Positions 16,601-25,448 of a stretch of 64,000 nt of DNA are shown piece by piece. The number at the start of each line of letters is the position of its first letter. The stretch's first letter is position 1. The notes below the pieces were generated by a model that saw only the letters and a list, made by a program, of their open reading frames with translations, was not told the DNA's origin and ran no database searches. The stretch comes from CAYTTA01 sp964440655 (lineage in GTDB: Bacteria > Bacteroidota > Rhodothermia > Balneolales > Balneolaceae), in assembly GCA_964440655.1 (NCBI GenBank), contig CAYTTA010000001.1, positions 62,001 through 126,000 on the forward strand. The letters are read 5' to 3'. The position numbers were made by a program, and so were the translations under genes.

Positions 16601-19558
16601 TCAGGAGTCCGCTCCCGCCTGGACGCCGGCCCCTTCCCCTTCCACCTGCTCCGGGCCGGCCGGAAGTGACAGCGATCGGCGCGGGGACTCTTTTCGCACC
16701 CGGTCCATGATCATCGTCGGATGCAGCGCCTGCCGCCCGGTCCCGTCGTTGATCTGGTGCCTGCAGGAGAAACCGGGGGCGCAGACCAGGGTCTCCCCAT
16801 CGAGTGCACTCACTTCCGGGAAGAGGATCAGATTTCCGATCCCCATCGAGACATCGTAATTCTCCTTCTCGTAGCCGAAACTTCCCGCCATTCCGCAGCA
16901 CCCCGTGGCAAGGCTGCGAACATCAAAACCGCACAGTTTCAGGACGCGGACCAGAGGCTCGTTCCCCACAAGGGATTTTGTATGGCAGTGACCGTGAAGC
17001 ACCACCTTCATGCTGCCGGTGTAGAAGCGGTCGCTGTCCTCGGGATGGCTGTCAAAGTGGCGATCTACAAACTCCTCCCACAACCAGCTGTTTCCCGCCA
17101 CCTCTTCGGCCGCTTCCAGCTGCTCCTGCGGGCAGAGATCGAGGTACTCATCCCTGAGCGTGAGCAGCTCCGACGGCTCGAGACCCACGATCGGAATGCC
17201 GGCCTGCACGATCGGATGGAGCCGTTCGATGTTGCGCCGGCAGATCTCCTTCGCCTCGTCCAGCAGCCCACGCGAGATCTGGGGACGACCGGTCACCTGA
17301 ACATCGGGCACGATCACATCATACCCGAGATGATCCAGCACCCGGCAGGCTGCCTCGGCGATCTCCGGCTCATGGTAGTTGATAAAGAGATCGGCCAGAA
17401 GCGCCACCTGAGGACGATCTCCTCTCTGGAAGCGATCCCTGTTCTTCCCGAACCAGGAGCGGAAGGTCTGCCGGGCAAAGAGCGGAAGCACCCGCCGGGC
17501 ATCGACTCCGGCCAGCTCCTGAATCATGTAGCGGACGCCCTTGCGCTGAATGAAGAAGTTGGAAATCGGTGCGAGGGCGGAAGCGAGCGGATAGAGCTTC
17601 TCCGGACCACCGAAGAGGCGGGTGGCCATCGATCTGCCATGCTCCTTCTGCCAGCCATGAAGAAACTCCGCTTTCATCTTGGCCATGTCCACATTCGCCG
17701 GACACTCGCTCTTGCACGCCTTGCAGCTCAGACAGAGCTCAAGCCCCTCCTTGATCTCTTCCGATGTGAAGGCATCGTGCTCTTGCCGGATAAAGATCTG
17801 TCGGAAAAGATTCGCCCTGCCCCGCGTTGAATCCTTCTCCTCGAGCGTAAAATGGTAGGAGGGGCACATCGTCCCCCCGCTTTCCGCCCTCTTGCGGCAG
17901 ACCCCGGCGCCGTTGCACTGGAGCAGGGCATTGTGGAATCCCTGCTCTTTCCTCCAGTGAAACGCCGTATCGACATCCACTCTGGAGTGACCGGGAGCAA
18001 GACGAAGATCGGCCTCCATCGGCTTCGGATCGAGGATCTTGCCGGGGTTGAACCGGTACTCCGGATCCCAAAGCTCCTTGACCTTCCGCAGAAGAGCCAC
18101 CATCTCTTTGCCCAGAGCCCTCTCGATCCAGGGCGCCCTCGCCCGCCCGTCGCCATGCTCTCCGCTCAGCGAACCGCGGTATTTCCGCACCAGATCGGCC
18201 ACATCGGCCGCCATCGCCTTCATCTTCTCAACCCCTTCCTGTGTGGTGATATCAATCACCGGACGCAGATGGAGTTCACCCACCGATGCGTGGGCGTAGA
18301 AGACGCAGTCGGTATCATACTTCTTCAGCAGCTCCTGGAAATCGCTCACATAGGCGGGGAGGTCGACCACCCGCACCGCCGTATCCTCTACGAAGGTGGG
18401 AGTGCGGGACTCCGTACTGAGCCCCATCAGAAGTCCCAGCCCCGCCCTGCGAAGCTCCCAGACCCGCCTCATCTGCTCCGCATCCTCCAGTACCGGAAAG
18501 CTGTACCCCAGTTTCCTCTCCCGAAGCCGCGCCACCAGCTGTTCCGCCTTCTTTCGTAGTTCGGAGAGGTCATTCCCCTCGAATTCGACAATGAGCACGC
18601 ACTCCGGCTCCCCATCCAGGAAGAAGCGGTTTCTCTTCTGTTCGATGTTCCCTTTTGTGGCATCCAGGATGATGCGGTCGACCAGTTCAACAGCCGACGG
18701 ACCGAGACGAACGGCATCGACCGTCGCTTCCATCGATTCCAGAATATCCTCGAACTGCGGGATGACGAGCAGTTTGTACTTCTCGACCGGCACCAGCCTG
18801 ACAACGGCCGATGTGGTCATCGCAAGGGTCCCCTCACTTCCGCAAAGGAGCTCGGCAAGGTTGAAAGGACGGCCGCCCGGGGTGATCGGATCCATCTCGC
18901 AGAGCCGGTCGAGTGCATAGCCTGTGTTGCGCCGGATGATCTCCGGATGCGGATAGGACTCGAATATCCGGTCACGATGCTCCTTCAGCAGCTCGAGCAT
19001 GCCGCGATAGATTCTCCCCTCCAGATTGTCCAGCCTGCACTTCTCGTCCAGCTCCTCCGGGGTGAGCGGGCGGAATATGGCGGTTGAGCCGTCACTCAGG
19101 ACCGCCTCGATCTCCAGGACATTCTCCCGGGTGGTCTTGTATTTGATGGAGAAGGATCCGCTGGAGTTGTTTCCGATCATCCCGCCGATCATGCAGCGGT
19201 TGGTGGTGGAGGTATCCGGCCCGAACTGAAGGCCGTAACGGAGAGCCTCCCGGTTCAGCGTGTCACGGATCACTCCGGGCTCCACACGGGCGAGCCGGTT
19301 TACGGGATCGATCTCCACAATCCGGGTCATATATCGGGAGACATCCATCACCACTCCGCCTCCGGTCGTCTGCCCCGCCAGACTTGTCCCGGCACTGCGG
19401 GGTACGATCGAGGTCCCCTTCTCCGCCGCCAGCTGAACCAGCCGTGCCACCTCTTCGGCCGATGCGGGAAACGCCACCCCCTGGGGGAGCTCTTCATACA
19501 TCGACGCATCGTTGGCGTAGAGTCGGCGGGTCAGGATATCGGTTTCAATTCGGATCAT
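16601..19558 (-). CDS. FAD-linked, 4Fe-4S 2-hydroxyacid dehydrogenase (YdiJ/D-lactate dehydrogenase-like)
   Basis: A 985-residue three-part flavoprotein. The N-terminal PCMH-type FAD domain has the pyrophosphate loop PRSAGTSLAGQTTGGG and a C-terminal FAD-oxidase cap. A ferredoxin-like region follows with Cys sets CNGAGVC...TMCPS and CLSCKACKSECP for two [4Fe-4S] clusters. A CCG (heterodisulfide reductase/GlpC-like) domain ends it, with GHCHTKSL and GCCGMAGSFG. E. coli YdiJ, of the same architecture and size, oxidises D-2-hydroxyglutarate; D-lactate is the alternative substrate. The ATG at 19558 has AGG nine bases upstream; a GTG at 19567 is possible. It follows lhgO by 48 bases on the same strand, which favours 2-hydroxyglutarate. 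Confidence 0.92.
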   Translation of the reverse strand: MIRIETDILTRRLYANDASMYEELPQGVAFPASAEEVARLVQLAAEKGTSIVPRSAGTSLAGQTTGGGVVMDVSRYMTRIVEIDPVNRLARVEPGVIRDTLNREALRYGLQFGPDTSTTNRCMIGGMIGNNSSGSFSIKYKTTRENVLEIEAVLSDGSTAIFRPLTPEELDEKCRLDNLEGRIYRGMLELLKEHRDRIFESYPHPEIIRRNTGYALDRLCEMDPITPGGRPFNLAELLCGSEGTLAMTTSAVVRLVPVEKYKLLVIPQFEDILESMEATVDAVRLGPSAVELVDRIILDATKGNIEQKRNRFFLDGEPECVLIVEFEGNDLSELRKKAEQLVARLRERKLGYSFPVLEDAEQMRRVWELRRAGLGLLMGLSTESRTPTFVEDTAVRVVDLPAYVSDFQELLKKYDTDCVFYAHASVGELHLRPVIDITTQEGVEKMKAMAADVADLVRKYRGSLSGEHGDGRARAPWIERALGKEMVALLRKVKELWDPEYRFNPGKILDPKPMEADLRLAPGHSRVDVDTAFHWRKEQGFHNALLQCNGAGVCRKRAESGGTMCPSYHFTLEEKDSTRGRANLFRQIFIRQEHDAFTSEEIKEGLELCLSCKACKSECPANVDMAKMKAEFLHGWQKEHGRSMATRLFGGPEKLYPLASALAPISNFFIQRKGVRYMIQELAGVDARRVLPLFARQTFRSWFGKNRDRFQRGDRPQVALLADLFINYHEPEIAEAACRVLDHLGYDVIVPDVQVTGRPQISRGLLDEAKEICRRNIERLHPIVQAGIPIVGLEPSELLTLRDEYLDLCPQEQLEAAEEVAGNSWLWEEFVDRHFDSHPEDSDRFYTGSMKVVLHGHCHTKSLVGNEPLVRVLKLCGFDVRSLATGCCGMAGSFGYEKENYDVSMGIGNLILFPEVSALDGETLVCAPGFSCRHQINDGTGRQALHPTMIMDRVRKESPRRSLSLPAGPEQVEGEGAGVQAGADS

Positions 19559-19606
19559 TGTCGGCACCTGGTATTAACTGAAATCGAAATCTACACAATT
19601 GACGGT

Positions 19607-20797
19607 TCAGCCGTTGATCTGATTTACGATCTCGTCGGCGATGGCAAGGGCCGCCGTGGCGGCCGGACTCGGAGCATTAAGCACATGAATCTCACGATCG
19701 ATCTTCTCAAAATGGAAGTCATCGACGATCTCCCCTTCCCGGGTCAGGGCCATCGCCCGCACGCCGGAGGGGGATGGCTGCAGATGATCCATCCGGATGG
19801 CGGGAATCAGCTTCTGCAGCTGTTTCAGAAATGCCTCCCGGGAGAAGGAGCGGTAGTACTCATCAAGCCCCATCCGCCAGTGGCGGCGGGCGAGTCGCCA
19901 GAATCCGGGAAAGTTGAAGGTCTCGATCGTCTCCTGCAGATCGAAAGAGAGCTTTCCATATCCCTCCCGTTTGAAGGCGAAAACGGCGTTGGGACCGCAC
20001 TCCACCCCATCGGGGACCGCCTTTGTGAAATGGACACCCAGAAAGGGAAATGCGGGATTCGGCAGCGGATAGATAAGTCCCCGTACCAGATACTCTGCCT
20101 GCGGAAGCAACCTGAAGAACTCGCCACGAAACGGAACGATCTGAATCTGCGGGTTGATGCCGGCAGATCGGGCGACATGGTCGCTGTAGAGGCCGGCGCA
20201 GTTTACAAGATAACCGGTCTCAATCCTCTCTTTCGGAGTCTGTACCCTGACCGAACCGTTATAGCGGTGAATGCTGTCCACCGGGGAGGCGAGCTGCACC
20301 ACTCCGCCCCGCTCCCGGATCCGTCTGGTCAACGCATCACAGACCCCTTTGAAGTCGACGATGCCTGCACAGGGCACATGGAGCGCACGGATCCCGGCGG
20401 CGTGGGGTTCGATCTCCCGGATCTCCTCGCGGCCGATCATCCGGATCCCCTCCACCCCGTTGCCCACTCCCCGGCGATGGATCTTCTCCAGCCTCGGCAG
20501 CTCCTCCTCCTCGGTCGCAACCACAATCTTGCCGCAGATATCGTAATGGACATCATGCTCCCGGCAGAACTCCACCAGCTGATGCCGGCCATCCACACAG
20601 TTACGCGCCTTGTAGCTCCCTTCCTCGTAATAGATCCCCGAATGGATCACACCGGAGTTGTGTCCTGTCTGATGGGCCGCCACCCGGTCCTCTTTCTCCA
20701 GAACCAGAACCCGCGCCTCCGGCCATGCCTGCATCAGTTTCCAGGCGGTGGAGAGTCCCACGATCCCCGCGCCGACTACCGTAAAATCGTATCTCAT
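19607..20797 (-). CDS. lhgO: L-2-hydroxyglutarate oxidase
   Basis: LhgO is an FAD enzyme of the DAO family that oxidises L-2-hydroxyglutarate to 2-oxoglutarate. The Rossmann motif VVGAGIVGLSTAW begins at residue 7, and the family segment HQTGHNSGVIHSGIYYEEGS is intact, as are the C-terminal PSPSGVRAMAL and NAPSPAATAALAIA stretches. ATG at 20797 is preceded by GGAGC seven bases away; longer forms would add a non-conserved leader. It is followed after 48 bases by the large FAD/Fe-S dehydrogenase. Confidence 0.95.
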   Translation of the reverse strand: MRYDFTVVGAGIVGLSTAWKLMQAWPEARVLVLEKEDRVAAHQTGHNSGVIHSGIYYEEGSYKARNCVDGRHQLVEFCREHDVHYDICGKIVVATEEEELPRLEKIHRRGVGNGVEGIRMIGREEIREIEPHAAGIRALHVPCAGIVDFKGVCDALTRRIRERGGVVQLASPVDSIHRYNGSVRVQTPKERIETGYLVNCAGLYSDHVARSAGINPQIQIVPFRGEFFRLLPQAEYLVRGLIYPLPNPAFPFLGVHFTKAVPDGVECGPNAVFAFKREGYGKLSFDLQETIETFNFPGFWRLARRHWRMGLDEYYRSFSREAFLKQLQKLIPAIRMDHLQPSPSGVRAMALTREGEIVDDFHFEKIDREIHVLNAPSPAATAALAIADEIVNQING

Positions 20798-21280
20798 GAA
20801 AAATGCTCCTGCACCATCGCTTCGCCTCGCCGAGCATGCTAAATGCGCCGATACCGGGAGTCCGTGCCGCCCTGTCACGCGTGGCTGTCCTGCAGCACCC
20901 CGGGTGCGCCGGTCGCCCGTGACCTCACGTTCTTCATATCCCCTGCGCTTCACATACCTCTGCCGGCACTCATGAAAAAATCAAATAGAAGAAAACGCGG
21001 CAATATATGAAAACCGGCAGGAAAGCGAAGCTCCGAAAGCCCTCATGGATTATCCGATAGGCTTCCTCTATCGGCAGGATAGGAACCACATATTACAGTC
21101 CGTCAGCCAGGAAGGGTATCTTGTTGCGGCGTCGTTTTTCCGCTGACCTTTTCCGGTCCAGTGGTTTAACGACCCTTTCCTCAGGGAACGTTTGGGAGAA
21201 AAAATAATACGAGGCATGAGGTTCGCAATCTTTAATCGGCAAATCGGCACTCCATCAACCATCAGATTAAACAGATCCAT
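20798..21280. promoter_or_regulatory. 483-bp spacer between divergent lhgO and catalase genes, with a short hairpin
   Basis: No convincing gene lies here. A perfect 7-bp inverted repeat CCGATAG/CTATCGG (21054-21060 and 21068-21074) with a 7-base spacer sits in the middle and could be an operator or small hairpin. The region must hold the catalase promoter and the lhgO promoter, but I cannot assign -10 or -35 elements or a peroxide-regulator box with confidence. Confidence 0.4.
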
Positions 21281-22865
21281 ATGAGCAAGGAAGAAAGAAA
21301 GATCAACGGTACCCCAAAAAACCAGGGCGGCAACGGACAGGGCAATGGGGCAGGCACCCCGCCCCGGCTTACCACCACCGCCGGCAACCCCATTGCGGAC
21401 AACCAGAATGCGAAAACGGCGGGCCGGTACGGACCGATCACCATCGACGACTATCAGCTGATCGAGAAACTGGCCCATCAGAACCGCGAGCGGATTCCCG
21501 AGCGGGCCGTTCACGCCAAGGGTTGGGGAGCATTCGGAACCCTGACCATCACCAACGACATCAGCCAGTACACGCGCGCAAAGATGTTCTCCGAAGTGGG
21601 AAAGAAAACCGAGGTTCTGGCCCGGTTCTCCACCGTTGCCGGTGAGCAGGGTGCGGCAGACGCCGAACGGGACGTGCGCGGATTCGCCCTGAAATTCTAT
21701 ACCGAAGAGGGAAATTTCGACCTGGTCGGAAACAACACACCGGTCTTCTTCGTACGGGATCCCTACAAATTTCCCGATTTCATCCATACGCAGAAGCGGC
21801 ACCCCAGAACGAACCTCCGGTCGGCCACGGCGATGTGGGATTTCTGGTCCCTGAGTCCGGAGAGCCTGCACCAGGTGACCATTCTGATGTCCGACCGCGG
21901 ACTGCCGGTCGCTCCGATGTACATGAACGGGTACGGTTCACACACCTTCAGCTTCTGGAATGAGAAGGGGGACCGCTACTGGGTCAAGTTCCANNNNNNN
22001 NNNGCTGCAGGTTGAAGGGCTTGATCGCGAAGGGCCCGAACAGGCATTCGCGCACCCCGGCGGCCGTTTCTACACCAACGAAGAGGCAAAGAAAGTGATC
22101 GGTGAGAGCCGGGAGTCCTATCAGGAGGAGCTCTTCGGCGCTATTGAACGGGGTGAATTCCCAAAGTGGGACCTGAAAGTCCAGATCATGCCGGAACTGG
22201 ATGCGGAGAAGCTCGACTTCAACCCGTTTGACCTGACCAAGGTGTGGCCGCATGCCGATTTCCCGCTCATTGATGTCGGAGTGCTGGAGCTGAACCGAAA
22301 TCCGGACAACTACTTCACCGAGATCGAGATGGCGGCGTTCTCGCCCTCCAACATCGTTCCCGGCATCGGGTTCTCTCCCGACAAAATGCTTCAGGCACGG
22401 GTCTTCTCCTATGCCGATGCTCACCGCTACCGGCTCGGTACCCACTATGAGGCTCTTCCGGTGAACAAGCCCAAGTGCCCCGTCCATACCTACCACAGGG
22501 ACGGACAGATGCGGTTCTTCGACAACTTCCACTCCAACCCGGATGCCTACTACGAGCCCAACAGCTTCGGCGGGCCGAAGGAGGATCCCTCTGTGAAGGA
22601 ACCCCCGCTTCGTATTTCCGGAGATGTGGACCGCTACGACCACCGGGAAGGGAACGACGACTACACCCAGCCGGGAAACCTGTTCCGTCTCTTTAACGAT
22701 GAGCAGAAGCAACGCCTGTTCAACAACATTGCCGATGCGATGCAAGGTGTTCCGGAAGAGATCATCCAGCGGCAGCTGGTTCACTTCCACCGCGCCGATC
22801 CTGAATACGCCGAAGGGGTTGCAAAAGCCCTGGGCATCGAGAACAAGTCGGCAGCTCATTCATAA
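21281..22865 (+). CDS. katA: Monofunctional haem catalase, interrupted by an assembly gap
   Basis: Catalase breaks hydrogen peroxide into water and oxygen. The N-terminal part shows catalytic His 78 (ERAVHAKGWGAFGT) and Asn 151 (DLVGNNTPVFFVRDP). The C-terminal part shows the proximal haem-ligand region RVFSYADAHRYRLG. A run of 10 N at 21994-22003 falls right after WVKF, and the reading frames on the two sides differ, so the true gap is not 10 bases. The roughly 18 residues after the gap (GLDREGPEQAFAHPGG) do not match the usual FKTQQGIKNLTDEEA segment, so the join may be faulty or hold an insertion. Apart from that the length suits a small-subunit catalase of about 500 residues. The symbol is a generic choice. 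Confidence 0.93.
21994..22003. other. Assembly gap (10 N) inside catalase
   Basis: Ten N bases with coding sequence in different frames on each side (upstream frame hits a stop within three codons after the gap). Ten is probably a placeholder length. Confidence 0.98.
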
Positions 22866-23040
22866 GAGCTGGCTTATCGGAAATGGATGAAGGCGGCGGC
22901 TCCCGGGAACATTCGGAGGGCCTCCGGCTTCCACAAGAGAGTCATGGGCAGCAGAGGCTGTAGTTTGATGAGATCGTGACATGCCGGCCGACGTCTGTCG
23001 GCGGCTGCCCTTTTCAACAGCGGCTATCCCAAGCCAACCC

Positions 23041-23080
23041 AAGGAACCGGATCCCGAGCAGGGCCGGTTCCTTTATTTTT
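23041..23080 (+). terminator. Rho-independent terminator downstream of catalase
   Basis: A perfect 10-bp stem AAGGAACCGG (23041-23050) with CCGGTTCCTT (23064-23073), a 13-base loop and a T-rich tail TTATTTTTT. It lies 175 bases past the catalase stop and before the tlpA-ahcY unit. Confidence 0.9.
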
Positions 23081-23088
23081 TATGGCTG

Positions 23089-23107
23089 TTCCCTGGCGCC
23101 AGGGGAA
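23089..23107. promoter_or_regulatory. Near-perfect palindrome upstream of tlpA-like gene
   Basis: TTCCCTGGC followed directly by GCCAGGGGAA is self-complementary except for one extra G. It has the size and symmetry of a dimeric regulator site. No regulator gene is adjacent, so this is only a candidate operator. Confidence 0.4.
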
Positions 23108-23190
23108 TGCCTTGATGGATGGGTTACCACCGCCATTTTCAAAGGCTTCCGATTAATGTTATCTTTCGGGATTGAAACGAGAGCATTCCC

Positions 23191-23290
23191 NNNNNNNNNN
23201 NNNNNNNNNNNNNNNNNNNNNNNNNNNNNNNNNNNNNNNNNNNNNNNNNNNNNNNNNNNNNNNNNNNNNNNNNNNNNNNNNNNNNNNNNN
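23191..23290. other. Assembly gap (100 N) flanked by a 15-bp identical sequence
   Basis: One hundred N. The 15 bases AACGAGAGCATTCCC occur both immediately before (23176-23190) and immediately after (23291-23305) the gap, so the contigs probably overlap and little or nothing is missing. Confidence 0.97.
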
Positions 23291-23321
23291 AACGAGAGCA
23301 TTCCCGTAGAGGGTTATCCCG

Positions 23322-23864
23322 ATGAAACGAAGACTTTTCTATCTGCTGCTTCCGGTACTCCTCCTCTCCTGTTCCGGAAGATCGGACCGGGCCGGAGAAA
23401 CTCCCGAAAGCGGCTTCCCCTTCCAGAGTGATGTGGACTTTGCCGCCGTCATCAACCGGGCGGTCTTTACCGATCTGAACGGAAACGAGGTAAGGATCGA
23501 GGATTACCGGGGCAAGGCGCTGCTGATCGACTTCTGGGAGACCTGGTGCGGACCCTGTCTGCAGGTCTTCCCCTCACTGCAGCAGCTGCGCGAAGAGTAT
23601 CCCGACCATTTTGATGTACTCGCCGTCAATCTGGGAATGGTCGATTCGGCCGATGATGCGCGCGAGTTCCGTGACCGGCATGGGTACGATTTCCATTTTC
23701 TGGTTGATGCCCACGGGGTTTCCGGGGAACTCGGCATCTTCAGTATTCCGTTCAAGGTCTATGTCGATCCCGAGGGAAACTTTGTCCGCCACTCCCTCGG
23801 ATCCAAAGGAACCGAGGGTGACTATGAGGACGCCCTGGAGTTCATCCGGCACTACCTGAACTAG
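23322..23864 (+). CDS. TlpA-like thioredoxin-fold lipoprotein
   Basis: A 180-residue periplasm-facing thiol-disulfide oxidoreductase. The signal peptide ends in lipobox LLSC with Cys 17 as the lipidation site. The thioredoxin/AhpC-TSA fold carries the redox motif WCGPC (75-79) and the cis-Pro loop FSIPFKVYVD. Such proteins reduce cysteines during cytochrome c maturation or protect envelope proteins. It precedes ahcY by three bases beyond its stop codon, so the two are likely co-transcribed although functionally unrelated. The N gap sits 31 bases before the ATG, so its own promoter is partly unseen. Confidence 0.93.
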   Translation: MKRRLFYLLLPVLLLSCSGRSDRAGETPESGFPFQSDVDFAAVINRAVFTDLNGNEVRIEDYRGKALLIDFWETWCGPCLQVFPSLQQLREEYPDHFDVLAVNLGMVDSADDAREFRDRHGYDFHFLVDAHGVSGELGIFSIPFKVYVDPEGNFVRHSLGSKGTEGDYEDALEFIRHYLN

Positions 23865-23867
23865 TTT

Positions 23868-25196
23868 ATGAACAACACCAACGATCAGAACGCACCTATG
23901 CAAAAAGTTGACAAGCTGCCCTACAAGGTAAAAGACATATCACTGGCAGAGTTCGGCCGCAAGGAGATCCGCCTCGCCGAAGCCGAGATGCCCGGACTGA
24001 TGGCCGTTAGAGAGGAGTATCGCGACAGCAAACCGCTGAAAGGCGCACGCATCGCCGGCTGCCTTCACATGACCATCCAGACCGCTGTTCTGATCGAGAC
24101 CCTTATTGAACTGGGAGCGGAAGTCCAGTGGTCCTCCTGCAATATCTACTCCACACAGGATCACGCTGCCGCCGCCATCGCCGCCGCCGGAATTCCGGTC
24201 TATGCCTGGAAAGGGATGACCGAAGAAGAGTATGTCTGGTGCATCGAACAGACCCTCATTTTCCCCGACGGACAGCCGCTTAACATGATTCTGGATGACG
24301 GGGGCGACCTGACCAACATGGTCCTGGACGAATACCCGGAGCTGGTGAAAGGAATTCGTGGCATCTCGGAAGAGACAACCACCGGTGTTCACCGTCTTTA
24401 TGAGCGGATGGAGAAAGGAACCCTCCCCATCCCCGCCATCAACGTCAACGATTCGGTCACCAAGTCCAAGTTCGACAACAAGTATGGCTGCAAGGAGTCC
24501 TGCGTCGATGCGATTCGTCGTGCGACCGACGTCATGATCGCCGGAAAAGTGGCCGTCGTGGCGGGCTACGGAGATGTGGGCAAAGGATCGGCCGCATCCC
24601 TTCGCGGTGCCGGCGCCCGGGTTATTGTTACCGAAATCGACCCGATCTGCGCACTGCAGGCGGCAATGGACGGCTATGAAGTGAAGAAAATGATCAACGC
24701 CGTCGAGGAGGCCGACATCATTGTGACTGCTACGGGTAACCGGGACATCCTTACCGGGGAGCACTTCCGGAAGGTGAAAGACAAGGTGATCGTCGGCAAC
24801 ATCGGCCACTTCGACAACGAGATTGATGTGAAGTGGCTCAAGGAGAACGCCGTCGAGGAGAACATCAAACCGCAGGTCGACCTGTTCCGGCTCAAGGACG
24901 GAAGAGAGCTCATCCTCCTCTCCCAGGGACGCCTCATGAACCTCGGCAACGCGACCGGTCACCCCAGCTTCGTGATGAGCAACAGCTTTACCAACCAGAC
25001 CCTGGCACAGATCGCTCTCTGGAACGAGGAGTTCGAAGTGGGCGTGCATGTCCTGCCTAAAAAGCTGGACGAGAAAGTGGCCCGGCTCCATCTTGCCCAG
25101 ATCGGTGTGGAGCTGGACGAGATGACCGATACTCAGTCCGAGTACCTGGGAATCCCGAAAGAGGGTCCCTACAAGCCGGAGCACTACCGGTACTGA
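23868..25196 (+). CDS. ahcY: Adenosylhomocysteinase
   Basis: AhcY hydrolyses S-adenosylhomocysteine to adenosine and homocysteine in the cytosol, recycling the methyl cycle. The 442-residue protein has the substrate region WSSCNIYSTQDHAAAAIA, the NAD-binding glycine motif GYGDVGKGSAASLRGAGARV, the conserved VGNIGHFDNEID, and the C-terminal lid that ends in PYKPEHYRY, which closes over NAD in the tetramer. The length without the 40-residue archaeal/eukaryotic insertion variation is as expected for bacteria. A second in-frame ATG 11 codons later is possible. A strong terminator follows at 25328-25358. Confidence 0.98.
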   Translation: MNNTNDQNAPMQKVDKLPYKVKDISLAEFGRKEIRLAEAEMPGLMAVREEYRDSKPLKGARIAGCLHMTIQTAVLIETLIELGAEVQWSSCNIYSTQDHAAAAIAAAGIPVYAWKGMTEEEYVWCIEQTLIFPDGQPLNMILDDGGDLTNMVLDEYPELVKGIRGISEETTTGVHRLYERMEKGTLPIPAINVNDSVTKSKFDNKYGCKESCVDAIRRATDVMIAGKVAVVAGYGDVGKGSAASLRGAGARVIVTEIDPICALQAAMDGYEVKKMINAVEEADIIVTATGNRDILTGEHFRKVKDKVIVGNIGHFDNEIDVKWLKENAVEENIKPQVDLFRLKDGRELILLSQGRLMNLGNATGHPSFVMSNSFTNQTLAQIALWNEEFEVGVHVLPKKLDEKVARLHLAQIGVELDEMTDTQSEYLGIPKEGPYKPEHYRY

Positions 25197-25242
25197 TCCG
25201 GGCTGACCTGATCCGGCAGGATATCTTCCCGGTTGATGCCGG

Positions 25243-25300
25243 TCCGGCTTTGTTGCGGGTGGATGCGGATCCGGCTTGTTGCGGGTGGATGCGGATCCGG
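25243..25300. repeat. 26/27-bp tandem duplication after ahcY
   Basis: Copies at 25243-25269 and 25270-25295 share CCGGCTTGTTGCGGGTGGAT (the first has an extra T), and a third copy starts but stops after TCCGG. The array lies between the ahcY stop and its terminator. Confidence 0.88.
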
Positions 25301-25327
25301 ACAGGCAACAAGACAAGAACATCCAAG

Positions 25328-25358
25328 GCGGGGGAGCCGATCTCCTCCGCTTTTTTTT
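25328..25358 (+). terminator. Rho-independent terminator of ahcY
   Basis: A 9-bp stem GCGGGGGAG (25328-25336) with CTCCTCCGC (25342-25350, one G-U pair), a 5-base loop and eight T. It lies about 130 bases past the ahcY stop and before the convergent SIS gene. Confidence 0.93.
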
Positions 25359-25448
25359 AAACGCCAATTCAGACTTCAGCGAAAGAAGGTGAGCGGCGAC
25401 GATGGACCGTTCTCAGAAGCCGCCCCCTTACCAGGAGCCTGGAAGCAC

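Larger units (their letters stand above)
22866..23321. other. 456-bp spacer between catalase and tlpA-like gene, rich in hairpins and containing a gap
   Basis: No gene is supported. The part before the terminator has small inverted repeats: CGGAGG/CCTCCG near 22913-22926 and CCGAC/GTCGG near 22986-22999. A clear terminator (23041-23080), a near-palindrome (23089-23107) and a 100-N gap (23191-23290) follow. A sequence TATCTTTC near 23160, just before the gap, resembles the Bacteroidota -7 element TAnnTTTG and may drive the tlpA-ahcY pair. Confidence 0.5.

Noticed and set aside
22866..23080. SAM or SAH riboswitch near ahcY
   Set aside because: No conserved SAM-I, SAM-II or SAH motifs were found. 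The hairpins here look like a terminator region of catalase, and the gap hides part of the sequence.
23940..25367. A 475-codon open frame opposite ahcY
   Set aside because: Same reason: ahcY is unmistakable, and the antisense product has no family features.
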